From: Phoronis australis
Taxonomy: Eukaryota; Phoronida; Phoronidae
Assembly (NCBI GenBank): GCA_002633005.1
Contig: NMRA01000240.1
Location: forward strand, 576,059 to 611,723
Reading direction: 5' to 3'
DNA: 35,665 nucleotides
The number at the start of each line of letters is the position of its first letter. The first letter of the stretch is position 1. This document shows, piece by piece, positions 1 to 11,656 of the stretch. The notes beneath the pieces are model-generated. The model saw only the letters and a program-made list of their open reading frames with translations, made no database searches and was not told where the DNA came from. The position numbers and the translations under genes are program-made.

Positions 1-1965
1 TGATTGATGTAACTGTCACTGATAAACTTTTAGAAATCATTCCAAACAATAATAATGCTTTGATGTACGAAAAGATCCCGATTGCTACGTCAAGTATCGT
101 ATCACATATCACAACATACAAAGATTAACCAAACTCTGGCTGGCGACTGACTGCCGCGAAGTCGACATCGGCGAGTGCCTCAGTTAACAGGCATCGGTAG
201 AATAATCATGGAATAATCGTAAAAATAATCACAAACCTTACCTTTGTATGGGGTCGTGCTTACTTCCTCTCATAGAAGCACCCTTTTTATGCAATCTCAG
301 ATTCAGTTGGCACGGCTGCTAGCCATTTCACCATGTATTTAAAGGGCTCGCGAAATCGAGGCTGTTAATCTATCACCACTAGTACACGCACACTCTCTAG
401 TTATTGTAGATTTTCCGAATAGCCCCAATGTACTTGCGCAGTATTTTTTATGCGCTAATGCCACAAAGGTGCGGTCCAGGAATATCCTTGTATTGAATAC
501 CTCACGGATATATACCCCAACTAAAAGTTTATCTTGGAAAACAACAGTTCCGTTTTCCAATCAAACATTTTTGAAATTTCTAAAGTTGCAAAAGAATTAA
601 ATAAATCTGTAGTTATCCTGTTTGATAGCCAGGCAGCCATTAAACCCCTAAAAACAATGTTGTGAAGTCGCACACTCACAGCAATGTTATTTATTTTTAG
701 TCAAACTTTGTTCATAACTTGAATTTCAAGGACCTGAACCAACATTGCCTGTCCCTCATGCTTCCTGCATTTTAGGAATAAGGATTTGGTCATTTATAAA
801 CATGTTAGACAACAGATGTGGCAGTAAAAGAAAAAAAGTTGTGAGCTGGACGGTATACTGACAGTCACGCTATCAAGCTTTTGAGTCTGAACTGGTCTCA
901 ACTGCAGTTGGTAATGCAGGTGATAACAGGTCACTGTAACCTGCAGAAACATCAGAAAACAACAGGTTACGCAACAGATTCCTGCTGCCCGAAATGGTGG
1001 TTGGAAGATGAAACAACAGAACACCATGCCAGTCTGTGTTTTGCTTACCAAAAAGAATGCTTTGGAAGTAAAGCAGTTTCAGTGAAAACTCAAAGCTAAG
1101 AAAAACATTAAAACACTTGCAAAACTCCTCAACCACAGTGTCTGTTGCAATGGGCCTGTAAAAGGACTAAGTAACATGTCGACCTTTCTGTTTTACAAAC
1201 TATTTTGCAAACTTTCAACACCACCATCCCATTATGATCATTTGCTTGTACAACTAAAGCAAACTTTGACAGAAATTTTCAAGGGAATTGGTGTGCAGAC
1301 CTACTGAGACCACTGCCGGCATTGTAAATTTGAGATCAGCCATCCCCAAGGTGGATTCTACAAGTTCTTTTTTTAACTTTATTCAAAGTAAATTTTTATT
1401 AGGCTAGCGGAAGGATGGTCATGCTATCATCTGATTTATCCTTTGCAGTTCTCACCCTAACCCATCTTGACAGTAGGACAAAGCATGATCTAGGTCCTAG
1501 TAGTGTTTGGTCCACCAATGCTGCCCTGGGCTCCAGTAGACAGCATTTGTGGTGCTCACGGGTAACTTGCGAAATGATAATGCTAGAAGTTGGAGAAAAC
1601 CAGAATGCCCAACAAGTTCATCTTTGCTGTCATTAAACTGTGCCCCTTTTTGAATTTTGCTTTTGTCCTTTTAATATTACATTTAAATATAAATTTAACC
1701 CTAATTACCAGCGCAAAAGGGCCAAAGGTCACGGCTTTTTAGTCAGGTGACCTATTAATTTGAATATTTAGGACAAAAAATGAAGAGGAGGTAATTGCAG
1801 TTTTGAAAATTAATTGGATGTAAATACACATCCAATTATTTCTTATATGTTACTGTTTCCACTGTACATATGGTCTTGTAAACTAATAATTTTATCAATC
1901 AAAAAGTAAATTCAGTTGAGCAGTTCCGTTACATGATAAGCCTTCCATATACGTAGCGCATACAN
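1..1965. other. Unassigned 5' flank
   Basis: No convincing exon or RNA gene was seen. Short open frames at 339-560 (minus), 794-1136 (minus), 881-1099 (plus) and 1415-1636 (plus) have no recognisable domain or cysteine pattern. A perfect 11-bp inverted repeat lies at 1811-1838. An ambiguous base (n) sits at 1965, immediately before the satellite. The missing 5' exons of the CUB/sushi gene could be here or outside the window. Confidence 0.5.
1811..1838. repeat. Short inverted repeat (hairpin)
   Basis: The arms taattggatgt (1811-1821) and acatccaatta (1828-1838) are perfect reverse complements around a 6-base loop. Function is unknown; it may be a decayed mobile-element end or chance in AT-rich DNA. 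Confidence 0.6.
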
Positions 1966-4900
1966 CTAGTTAGGATCATGTAATGATACACACCACTTAA
2001 CTATGATCTCTAGTTAGGATCATGTAATGATACACACCACTTAACTATGATCTCTAGTTAGGATCATGTAATGATACACACCACTTAACTATGATCTCTA
2101 GTTAGGATCATGTAATGATACACACCACTTAACTATGATCTCTAGTTAGGATCATGTAATGATACACACCACTTAACTATGATCTCTAGTTAGGATCATG
2201 TAATGATACACACCACTTAACTATGATCTCTAGTTAGGATCATGTAATGATACACACCACTTAACTATGATCTCTAGTTAGGATCATGTAATGATACACA
2301 CCACTTAACTATGATCTCTAGTTAGGATCATGTAATGATACACACCACTTAACTATGATCTCTAGTTAGGATCATGTAATGATACACACCACTTAACTAT
2401 GATCTCTAGTTAGGATCATGTAATGATACACACCACTTAACTATGATCTCTAGTTAGGATCATGTAATGATACACACCACTTAACTATGATCTCTAGTTA
2501 GGATCATGTAATGATACACACCACTTAACTATGATCTCTAGTTAGGATCATGTAATGATACACACCACTTAACTATGATCTCTAGTTAGGATCATGTAAT
2601 GATACACACCACTTAACTATGATCTCTAGTTAGGATCATGTAATGATACACACCACTTAACTATGATCTCTAGTTAGGATCATGTAATGATACACACCAC
2701 TTAACTATGATCTCTAGTTAGGATCATGTAATGATACACACCACTTAACTATGATCTCTAGTTAGGATCATGTAATGATACACACCACTTAACTATGATC
2801 TCTAGTTAGGATCATGTAATGATACACACCACTTAACTATGATCTCTAGTTAGGATCATGTAATGATACACACCACTTAACTATGATCTCTAGTTAGGAT
2901 CATGTAATGATACACACCACTTAACTATGATCTCTAGTTAGGATCATGTAATGATACACACCACTTAACTATGATCTCTAGTTAGGATCATGTAATGATA
3001 CACACCACTTAACTATGATCTCTAGTTAGGATCATGTAATGATACACACCACTTAACTATGATCTCTAGTTAGGATCATGTAATGATACACACCACTTAA
3101 CTATGATCTCTAGTTAGGATCATGTAATGATACACACCACTTAACTATGATCTCTAGTTAGGATCATGTAATGATACACACCACTTAACTATGATCTCTA
3201 GTTAGGATCATGTAATGATACACACCACTTAACTATGATCTCTAGTTAGGATCATGTAATGATACACACCACTTAACTATGATCTCTAGTTAGGATCATG
3301 TAATGATACACACCACTTAACTATGATCTCTAGTTAGGATCATGTAATGATACACACCACTTAACTATGATCTCTAGTTAGGATCATGTAATGATACACA
3401 CCACTTAACTATGATCTCTAGTTAGGATCATGTAATGATACACACCACTTAACTATGATCTCTAGTTAGGATCATGTAATGATACACACCACTTAACTAT
3501 GATCTCTAGTTAGGATCATGTAATGATACACACCACTTAACTATGATCTCTAGTTAGGATCATGTAATGATACACACCACTTAACTATGATCTCTAGTTA
3601 GGATCATGTAATGATACACACCACTTAACTATGATCTCTAGTTAGGATCATGTAATGATACACACCACTTAACTATGATCTCTAGTTAGGATCATGTAAT
3701 GATACACACCACTTAACTATGATCTCTAGTTAGGATCATGTAATGATACACACCACTTAACTATGATCTCTAGTTAGGATCATGTAATGATACACACCAC
3801 TTAACTATGATCTCTAGTTAGGATCATGTAATGATACACACCACTTAACTATGATCTCTAGTTAGGATCATGTAATGATACACACCACTTAACTATGATC
3901 TCTAGTTAGGATCATGTAATGATACACACCACTTAACTATGATCTCTAGTTAGGATCATGTAATGATACACACCACTTAACTATGATCTCTAGTTAGGAT
4001 CATGTAATGATACACACCACTTAACTATGATCTCTAGTTAGGATCATGTAATGATACACACCACTTAACTATGATCTCTAGTTAGGATCATGTAATGATA
4101 CACACCACTTAACTATGATCTCTAGTTAGGATCATGTAATGATACACACCACTTAACTATGATCTCTAGTTAGGATCATGTAATGATACACACCACTTAA
4201 CTATGATCTCTAGTTAGGATCATGTAATGATACACACCACTTAACTATGATCTCTAGTTAGGATCATGTAATGATACACACCACTTAACTATGATCTCTA
4301 GTTAGGATCATGTAATGATACACACCACTTAACTATGATCTCTAGTTAGGATCATGTAATGATACACACCACTTAACTATGATCTCTAGTTAGGATCATG
4401 TAATGATACACACCACTTAACTATGATCTCTAGTTAGGATCATGTAATGATACACACCACTTAACTATGATCTCTAGTTAGGATCATGTAATGATACACA
4501 CCACTTAACTATGATCTCTAGTTAGGATCATGTAATGATACACACCACTTAACTATGATCTCTAGTTAGGATCATGTAATGATACACACCACTTAACTAT
4601 GATCTCTAGTTAGGATCATGTAATGATACACACCACTTAACTATGATCTCTAGTTAGGATCATGTAATGATACACACCACTTAACTATGATCTCTAGTTA
4701 GGATCATGTAATGATACACACCACTTAACTATGATCTCTAGTTAGGATCATGTAATGATACACACCACTTAACTATGATCTCTAGTTAGGATCATGTAAT
4801 GATACACACCACTTAACTATGATCTCTAGTTAGGATCATGTAATGATACACACCACTTAACTATGATCTCTAGTTAGGATCATGTAATGATACACACCAC

Positions 4901-5832
4901 TTAACTATGATCTCTAGTTAGGATCATGTAATGATACACACCACTTAACTATGATCTCTAGTTAGGATCATGTAATGATACACACCACTTAACTATGATC
5001 TCTAGTTAGGATCATGTAATGATACACACCACTTAACTATGATCTCTAGTTAGGATCATGTAATGATACACACCACTTAACTATGATCTCTAGTTAGGAT
5101 CATGTAATGATACACACCACTTAACTATGATCTCTAGTTAGGATCATGTAATGATACACACCACTTAACTATGATCTCTAGTTAGGATCATGTAATGATA
5201 CACACCACTTAACTATGATCTCTAGTTAGGATCATGTAATGATACACACCACTTAACTATGATCTCTAGTTAGGATCATGTAATGATACACACCACTTAA
5301 CTATGATCTCTAGTTAGGATCATGTAATGATACACACCACTTAACTATGATCTCTAGTTAGGATCATGTAATGATACACACCACTTAACTATGATCTCTA
5401 GTTAGGATCATGTAATGATACACACCACTTAACTATGATCTCTAGTTAGGATCATGTAATGATACACACCACTTAACTATGATCTCTAGTTAGGATCATG
5501 TAATGATACACACCACTTAACTATGATCTCTAGTTAGGATCATGTAATGATACACACCACTTAACTATGATCTCTAGTTAGGATCATGTAATGATACACA
5601 CCACTTAACTATGATCTCTAGTTAGGATCATGTAATGATACACACCACTTAACTATGATCTCTAGTTAGGATCATGTAATGATACACACCACTTAACTAT
5701 GATCTCTAGTTAGGATCATGTAATGATACACACCACTTAACTATGATCTCTAGTTAGGATCATGTAATGATACACACCACTTAACTATGATCTCTAGTTA
5801 CGATCATGTAATGATACACACCACTTAACTAT
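1966..5832. repeat. 44-bp satellite array, about 88 copies
   Basis: The unit begins ctagttaggatcatgtaatg and repeats exactly every 44 bases: starts at 1966 and 2010 are followed to the last start at 5794 (87 periods), and the last unit breaks off at 5832. By eye all units are identical except the last, which has one g-to-c change. Each unit contains gatcat and atgatc arms that are reverse complements, and taacta/tagtta arms around the unit junction, so hairpins are possible. An n at 1965 marks the left border. Such uniformity points to recent expansion or homogenisation, or to assembler filling; the true copy number could differ. Confidence 0.97.
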
Positions 5833-6454
5833 ATCATATAGCACTAGTCATGGTGCATTGTACTTTGTGTGAATAGTTGTCAGACATTTTGGCTCGTTTT
5901 CCTGTGATTTATGTTATATTAAGGAATGGTGACGTGTTGCTTTTGAGGTGGTTGTGACAACTTAGTATTTGACCAAGCTGTGGCTATTTTCACTTTTTCA
6001 TGGGACATTGGAGAAGCGTGGATATGACACATGTTTGTACAAGAAACTTGTATGTTTATAGACATGACACATTGGTACTGGGTATGTTCATACGTTACAC
6101 TCATGTACATAGAGCTAAGAAACTTTCAATTGAAGTCACTTTTCTTCTGTTTTCTAGTTTTTGGTATATTGAATTCATGATTGTAATATACTGTAGTACA
6201 AAGCAAGGCTTCATGGTGCTGACAGTGTAGTCAGTTGGCGAAACAAAGTTAATGATGGTTTTAAGCACTTTAAGCAAAATTAATGGACAGTGGCAAGAGA
6301 CACAGTTAAGATACCAAATGCAAAGCAAATTTTCCGGAAGTCCACTTAACCTATGCAACAACAACAGATTCTTTTCCATGTGTTTCCGATGATATTTCAC
6401 TCAAAATGTTAATTGCATGGAGCCACACAATCACAAATGGCGCTGTTGGAAAAA
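5833..6454. other. Unassigned DNA after the satellite
   Basis: No exon or RNA gene recognised. Open frames at 5919-6110, 6000-6230 and 6101-6400 overlap one another on both strands and show no domain pattern. Confidence 0.5.
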
Positions 6455-6637
6455 TTAACTGTTAGATACCGTGGGTGGTATATCTAGGATTTCAAGTCCT
6501 TGAATACGTTTATTATTAACTGTTTGATACCGTGGGTGGTATATCTAGGATTTCAAGTCCTTGAATACATTTATTATTAACTATTTGATACCGTGGGTGG
6601 TATATCTAGGATTTCAAGTCCTTGAATACGTTTATTA
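6455..6637. repeat. 61-bp tandem repeat, three copies
   Basis: Units start at 6455, 6516 and 6577 and differ at only a few bases. Each contains the exact palindrome ttcaagtccttgaa (arms TTCAAG and CTTGAA around TC) and the pair atacc/ggtat, so each copy could fold. Confidence 0.9.
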
Positions 6638-7144
6638 ATAAGTTGTTCAATTGTGTTGAGCTTCAGTCAGATGTCAAGACTTATTTCTGATGAACAGCTA
6701 GGTACAGCGTTGTCACTCGCTTGCTCCGCAATTCAGTTCAGAGACACATTACTTGATACCTATGCATGTTGAGGGAATGCACTGATACCAGTCGGTTTAT
6801 GGACAGATTTGGTTACTCTAGTACCCTGTGTCTGTTGTTTTAGTTTTTGACTAGATATATTGTTATCTGTGAATTATTGTATTATTGAAACAGATTGAGT
6901 GACTCGGATGAAGCATGACACATTAGGTTTGTATGGCTGGGATGTGCCAGGACCAGTTGCTTATCAACACAGTTGAGATTAGATTACTGTAGTACCCCTA
7001 TGGGCCATTTCAGTTTTTGTCAATTTTGCTTTACTGTAGTTGTCATATGGCTTGACAGATCGGTCAGTTTTTAGGTTTTATACCATATTAATCTTAATTA
7101 TTTATATCACATGGAACTGTAAACATGCCTATTTGCATACTCTG
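6638..7144. other. Unassigned DNA upstream of the first CUB exon
   Basis: AT-rich, with no recognisable exon, promoter or RNA gene. It may be intron if the 5' exons lie upstream, or a promoter-side flank if the gene starts nearby. The sequence does not decide this. Confidence 0.4.
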
Positions 7145-7293
7145 CATTGCAGTCATGGGTGCATATGAACATTGCAGTCATGGGTGCATGTGAACATTGC
7201 AGTGATGGGTGCATATGAACATTGCAGTCATGGTTGCATATAACTTTGCAGTCATGTGTGCATATGAACATTGCAGTCATGGGTGCATATGAA
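7145..7293. repeat. 25-bp tandem repeat, about six copies
   Basis: The unit cattgcagtcatgggtgcat plus atgaa recurs from 7145 with a few substitutions and one shortened copy. It ends about 70 bases before the first CUB exon. Confidence 0.9.
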
Positions 7294-7362
7294 TGGTTTG
7301 GGTTGCTCTCCTTATAATAGGCATCGTTTTTAGTTTATGAAGAGCAACTCTTCTTATTTCAG

Positions 7363-7496
7363 CATCACAGTGCAATCACTATTTCAACCAGTCGACAGGC
7401 ATCATCACGTCAGACAACTACCCCTCCAACTACAAAAACAGTACACGATGTGTGTACACCATTCAGGGTCCTCCTGGTTCTAAGGTCTCGCTCAAG
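7363..7496 (+). CDS. Exon: CUB domain 1, first half
   Basis: Acceptor AG at 7361-7362, donor GT at 7497. The exon begins in phase 1 and ends in phase 0. The 44 codons encode the start of a CUB domain: a cysteine after the border (QCNHY), the ITSDNYPSNY strand-turn motif, and the second cysteine in RCVYTI. Because it starts behind an acceptor in phase 1, it is not the first coding exon. Confidence 0.88.
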
Positions 7497-7612
7497 GTAA
7501 TCTTATTCTTAGACTGTTTTTTCATCTCACTTGTCTTTTAGGCTAAACAATAAATTTGTGAATTACGATTTGATTGTGCTTATACCTCAAAGTCATTTGT
7601 ATGACATTTCAG

Positions 7613-7835
7613 TTCATGGACTTTGTGACTGAGAAGGATTTGGATGTTGTCGAGATTCTGATTGGGGCCAAAACTGAGCACAACAGTGTTGTACTGAAGA
7701 CACTATCTGGCAATGATGTCGTTATGGCCAATGATGACTTTCAACCAATCATGAGTTACAATAACTTCATGATCATCAAGTTCTCCAGTGATAAGACGAA
7801 TGAGTTCAAGGGATTTAAGGCAGAATTTAAAACAG
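7613..7835 (+). CDS. Exon: CUB domain 1, second half
   Basis: Starts in phase 0 after AG at 7611-7612 and ends in phase 1 before GT at 7836. The 74 codons (FMDFVTEKDLDVVEI ... GFKAEFKT) finish the CUB fold. The second cysteine pair of classical CUB domains is absent, so this is a two-cysteine CUB. Confidence 0.88.
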
Positions 7836-8098
7836 GTCAGTTTTAGGAAGTTGTGCTGCTAAATAAAGCAACATTTGAATGTCATTTGTTTCCTGTTTAA
7901 TAGTAAAGTGATAACATTTCTTTTGTTAGTTGTGTATCTTGAAGTTGCCTTCATTTAAAAAGTTCTAGTCTTGTGAGAATGGACCTTTCGAGAAGATAGA
8001 GCATTATCCAATCAAAGTGTGTTGTATGCTGTGCGATGATAGGAACCAATTGAATGATGTAGTATCTGCTATAATGTTAAAACAAACCTCATCAAAGC

Positions 8099-8178
8099 AA
8101 TACACTACATTTGAGTAATACACTACATTTGAGTAATAGACTACATTTGAGTAATACACTACATTTGAGTAATACACA
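8099..8178. repeat. 18-bp tandem repeat, about 4.4 copies
   Basis: The unit taatacactacatttgag repeats four times plus a partial copy, with one substitution. It gives a repetitive open frame on the minus strand, which I do not treat as coding. Confidence 0.9.
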
Positions 8179-8399
8179 ATACTGAAGTGACGTAATGACA
8201 GTCTCTGCCATAACAAAATTTCAAGGTAATGTGTTTGAATGAATTTGATTTTTCAATTGAACACAGCTGGCTATATAAATGTTTGCCAAACTTGGTGATT
8301 ACATCAGTGATACTTGTGCTGTATACTTCACGGGTGTTCAGTGATACAAGCGAGCCCATAGAGTTGAAAAGTGATTTGTTGATAAACTTGTCATCCAGA

Positions 8400-10944
8400 A
8401 CTTACTTTAAACACTTGATGGAACTGTGCTCAACTGCCATCTTCAGTTGGTCTCCTACTGTCCTTAATGGTTTTGTCCCTAAACCAAGACCATCTCTAGT
8501 AGGCGGGACAACAGAGTTGATCAGGCTCTGTCTGACGGTTGTTGATGGTATTGCTGTTGGTATTTAATCCAAATCCAACAAGGTGCCTGTTCAGCTTCAG
8601 TGGCTGCGTCGCGTAGCAGAGCCTTCTTTCCCGACACGGAGACGCCAAGACACCTCGCCATGGTAATGACTGAACTGGCCGGAAAACCCCGGCAGCCGAC
8701 CTCCACAGGAAAACTCCAACATCTCCAGCCGTTAACATGACAATCATTCCTAAGGTCTGCGTACTTCAAGTTCTTTCGCTCGTGTGCCTCTTCCACCCTA
8801 CTCTCCCACGGGATAGTGAGCTCAATTAAGATGACCTGGTGGGAACTGTCCGAGTATATAACCAAGTCAGGGCGCTGGGTCGTCTGGACAATGTGTTGAG
8901 GGAAGAATGACTGATGACCGGAAAGGTCTGCCCACACTCTCCAGTCGTTGGCTGTGTGCAGGATACCTTTCTGCGCAGGGGTCTTCCTTTTACTCGCCTC
9001 ATCACCACTTCTTATGAAATTGATGAATTCGACGCGGTGGCTTCTCGGCTTCGGTTTTTTCTTCACCTCGTCGACCAACACCCTTGCAAAAACTTTGAGT
9101 ACCTGGTTGTGTCGGTAAGTGTACCTTCCTGATGCCAAGGACACGCTGCAAGATGATAGGATGTGCTCTAACGTACATCTGCGTCCACACTGAATACAGC
9201 TCGTGTTGTCAGCAAGGCCCCAAGTAGCAAGGTTGCTGGGAGTCGGCAGTACGTCGTAAACAGATCTAATGAGGAATTTGGCTTTCAGAGGAGACATCTT
9301 CCACAAATCAGCCCACTTGACTTCCCTTTGTAAGACTTTGTCCCACTTGGTCCATGCTCCCTGTTGGCCCATCTGGACTGCTCGGGCGTACCTTTCTTCG
9401 TTCTCTGATGATCTAACCTCCCTGATTATTCTGTCTCTGCCCGGGTCTTTAGATCTTTCCCTTGCTGGCTTATCGGTCTTGTAGCCCAGCCCTTGCCTAC
9501 CCTGGCAAGCTGTTCCTACTAACTGCCTGTGCCTCAGCCGACTCTCTGCTTCACTGATCGCTAAAGTGGTGGACCACTTCCTTCCGGTGCGTGACTGGAT
9601 ACTGCATCCCCTGATGGCCTGGTCAGATGTATTCCGCAGAGTGATGCTGGCTCGGACTTTGGTAACTTTGTACTCTTCTACCACGGATGAGACTGGCAGG
9701 ACAAGTTTTGACGACTTGCAGTATAGTCCGACGTTGCTGAATGACGCAGGTAATCCAAGCCACCTACGAATGAATCGGCTTGCTACCCTTTCCATTTCTT
9801 CAGCTGAGGATGACGTGACGTCATAGACAAGCAGTGGCCACATAAGCTTCGGGAGCAAGATGAACTGATAGCACCAAAGCTTGAACCTTCCGGGTATGCC
9901 ATCTTTGTCAATCTTCACAAGCCATACCTTGAGCTGGGCTTTCACGTCTTTAACTCGGGATGTGTCTCGTAGGCTGCTGTCATAGTACTTGCCCAGGCAC
10001 TTGACTGGTTGTTCACTGATTGTTGGAATTCTGCAACCTGCTATAGAAAACGACTGTCTCTTGAGCAACACTCCTTTCCTGATGATTAATGATCTGGACT
10101 TCTCTGCCTTGAATGACATACGTGCCCATTTAGTGAGCTCTTCTAGGCGACGGAGAATTGTCTTGGCTCCCACTGGTGACTCTGTCACTATCGTAATGTC
10201 ATCGACAAAAGCTCTGCAAGATGGCTGTCTGACTTCATCGAGCTTGGGACCTCTCCTCTCAGACTGGGCTCTCTTCAACAAGACGTTCATTGCCATAATA
10301 AAAAGGATGACTGAAACTGTGCAGCCCGTCATGATTCCTTTCTCTAAGTGTTGCCACTTGGTAGTGAAGTTGCCGACTGTGAAACGCATCACGCAGGAGC
10401 TGTAGTAAGACTTCACTATACTCTTGACTTTCTCGAGAATGTGGTAGATATCCATGGCACGATAAACTAAAACATGTGGAACAGAACCATATGCATTTGC
10501 CATATCGAGCCATACCATAGACAGGTTCTTCTTGGCCTTCTTTGCTCGTTGTATGAGTTGACTAATTATGGAATTATGTTCCAGACATCCAGAAAAACCT
10601 GGCACCCCGCCTTTCTGTGATGACGTGTCGATGAACTTACTCTTGATCATAAAGTCAGTCATTCTGCTGGATATAATGGCTAAGTAGATCTTTCCCTCTA
10701 CGCTGAGCAGTGAAATGGGTCGAAACTGGCCAATCTGCTTCGAGTTTTCTTCCTTCGGGACGTAGACTCCTTCAGCTCGCCCCCACTGGTCTGGAACAAA
10801 GCCTTTCCTCCAGAGAACCTTAAACAGCTTCCAGAGTCTATCACGCAACTTGGGACAATTCTTATAGATTATGTAGGAAATACCGCTTGGACCATTACTG
10901 TCACTCACAAGTGTCAGGGATATAGTGCACATAATGTACAGCAA
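8400..10944 (-). mobile_element. 5'-truncated non-LTR retrotransposon with RLE-type endonuclease
   Basis: The element lies antisense to the host gene within an intron. It comprises an uninterrupted 807-codon frame plus a 3' untranslated stretch below 8521. That stretch includes a CAACTG/CAGTTG hairpin near 8435-8460. The N-terminal zinc-finger and Myb-like DNA-binding part expected of RLE-type LINEs is absent, so the copy is 5' truncated at about 10910-10944. The 3' limit near 8400 is estimated, and I could not find target-site duplications. Confidence 0.8.
8521..10944 (-). CDS. LINE reverse transcriptase / restriction-like endonuclease ORF (truncated N-terminus)
   Basis: The 807-codon frame copies element RNA into DNA at a nicked target. 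Reverse transcriptase motifs: FRPISLL at residues 74-80, motif A with Asp147 (VWLDMANAYGSVPH), motif B around residues 203-220 in an unusual GCTVSVILF form, and the catalytic FVDD box at 246-249. A CCHC zinc knuckle (Cys583, Cys586, His594, Cys599) follows. The C-terminus is a restriction-like endonuclease: Pro-Asp at 692-693, Glu708 in IELTIPWE, a later Lys-Tyr pair (727-728), and VEVGCRGF near 747-754. This order fits R2/R4/NeSL/HERO-type elements; the clade cannot be fixed by eye. Homology begins near residue 10, so the first Met is probably not the native start. No stop or frameshift is visible, suggesting a young insertion, but the truncated copy is unlikely to be autonomous. Confidence 0.9.
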   Translation of the reverse strand: MLYIMCTISLTLVSDSNGPSGISYIIYKNCPKLRDRLWKLFKVLWRKGFVPDQWGRAEGVYVPKEENSKQIGQFRPISLLSVEGKIYLAIISSRMTDFMIKSKFIDTSSQKGGVPGFSGCLEHNSIISQLIQRAKKAKKNLSMVWLDMANAYGSVPHVLVYRAMDIYHILEKVKSIVKSYYSSCVMRFTVGNFTTKWQHLEKGIMTGCTVSVILFIMAMNVLLKRAQSERRGPKLDEVRQPSCRAFVDDITIVTESPVGAKTILRRLEELTKWARMSFKAEKSRSLIIRKGVLLKRQSFSIAGCRIPTISEQPVKCLGKYYDSSLRDTSRVKDVKAQLKVWLVKIDKDGIPGRFKLWCYQFILLPKLMWPLLVYDVTSSSAEEMERVASRFIRRWLGLPASFSNVGLYCKSSKLVLPVSSVVEEYKVTKVRASITLRNTSDQAIRGCSIQSRTGRKWSTTLAISEAESRLRHRQLVGTACQGRQGLGYKTDKPARERSKDPGRDRIIREVRSSENEERYARAVQMGQQGAWTKWDKVLQREVKWADLWKMSPLKAKFLIRSVYDVLPTPSNLATWGLADNTSCIQCGRRCTLEHILSSCSVSLASGRYTYRHNQVLKVFARVLVDEVKKKPKPRSHRVEFINFIRSGDEASKRKTPAQKGILHTANDWRVWADLSGHQSFFPQHIVQTTQRPDLVIYSDSSHQVILIELTIPWESRVEEAHERKNLKYADLRNDCHVNGWRCWSFPVEVGCRGFPASSVITMARCLGVSVSGKKALLRDAATEAEQAPCWIWIKYQQQYHQQPSDRA

Positions 10945-11397
10945 AAATTTTTCAGTTTGGGACAGAATATTGCGGACAAGTGAGATTTCATTTTGTCAAA
11001 ATTTTCAACAAAAACAACTTTTCAGGAAAATTTACTTTGCTTTTAGCATGGTTTGTATGGCGTAGCAATTATCAAACAACATGCAAAATTTTCAGCATTT
11101 ACAACATTGTGGCAGTCATCTGAAAAACAGAAATAGCAGTTCATTTCGAAGAAACAATTTCAAAAAAATAAGTAAGAAGTGGATAATTAAACAAAATGCG
11201 TCTGAGCTCAATTCCAACCACAGTATGAACAAAGAAAACACAAGTGTTCAAGTGGCTGCAAACCTGCCTTCCACAGCGGAAAAAACCCTTTGATTTAGAC
11301 TCACCGTTGTGAAAGTTGGTCTAAAACTGTTCTTTTGTCAAAATAAGTGTGATTTATGAATTTATTGCCCAAGACCAGAAACTACAAGTAGATGTTG

Positions 11398-11656
11398 ACT
11401 TATTATGTGGTGTTATTCATGAACTGTAGTCTTCCTAGGCCATGAATCACTTGTTACGTGGTGTTATTCCTCAACTGTAGTCTTGCAAGGTCACGAATCA
11501 TTTATTACGTAGTGTTATTCACCAAGTGTGGTCTTGCAATGTCACGAATCACTTGTTACATGGTGTTATTCACCAAGTGTAGTCTTGTAAGGCCACGAAT
11601 CACTTGTTACGTGGTGGTATTCACCAACTTGAGTCTTGCAAAGCCATGATTTACTT
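11398..11656. repeat. 51-bp tandem repeat, about five copies
   Basis: A degenerate unit containing atcacttgttacgtggtgtt and tagtcttgcaaggtcacgaa repeats with about 51-base spacing (for example 11406 and 11457). It lies in the same intron as the LINE. Confidence 0.85.

Noticed and set aside
339-560. Minus-strand 73-residue frame that looks mildly protein-like
   Set aside because: No recognisable domain, motif or neighbour. It could be a mobile-element fragment, but nothing in the sequence shows this.
1966-5832. CRISPR-like array
   Set aside because: The 44-bp units are directly adjacent with no unique spacers, and the context is an animal gene. It is a satellite.
8229-8567. Plus-strand 112-residue frame over the LINE 3' end
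   Set aside because: It is antisense to the LINE 3' region, has no domain signature, and does not fit the phase of the host gene.
9989-10405. Plus-strand frame of 138 residues
   Set aside because: It is a shadow of the reverse transcriptase frame on the other strand.
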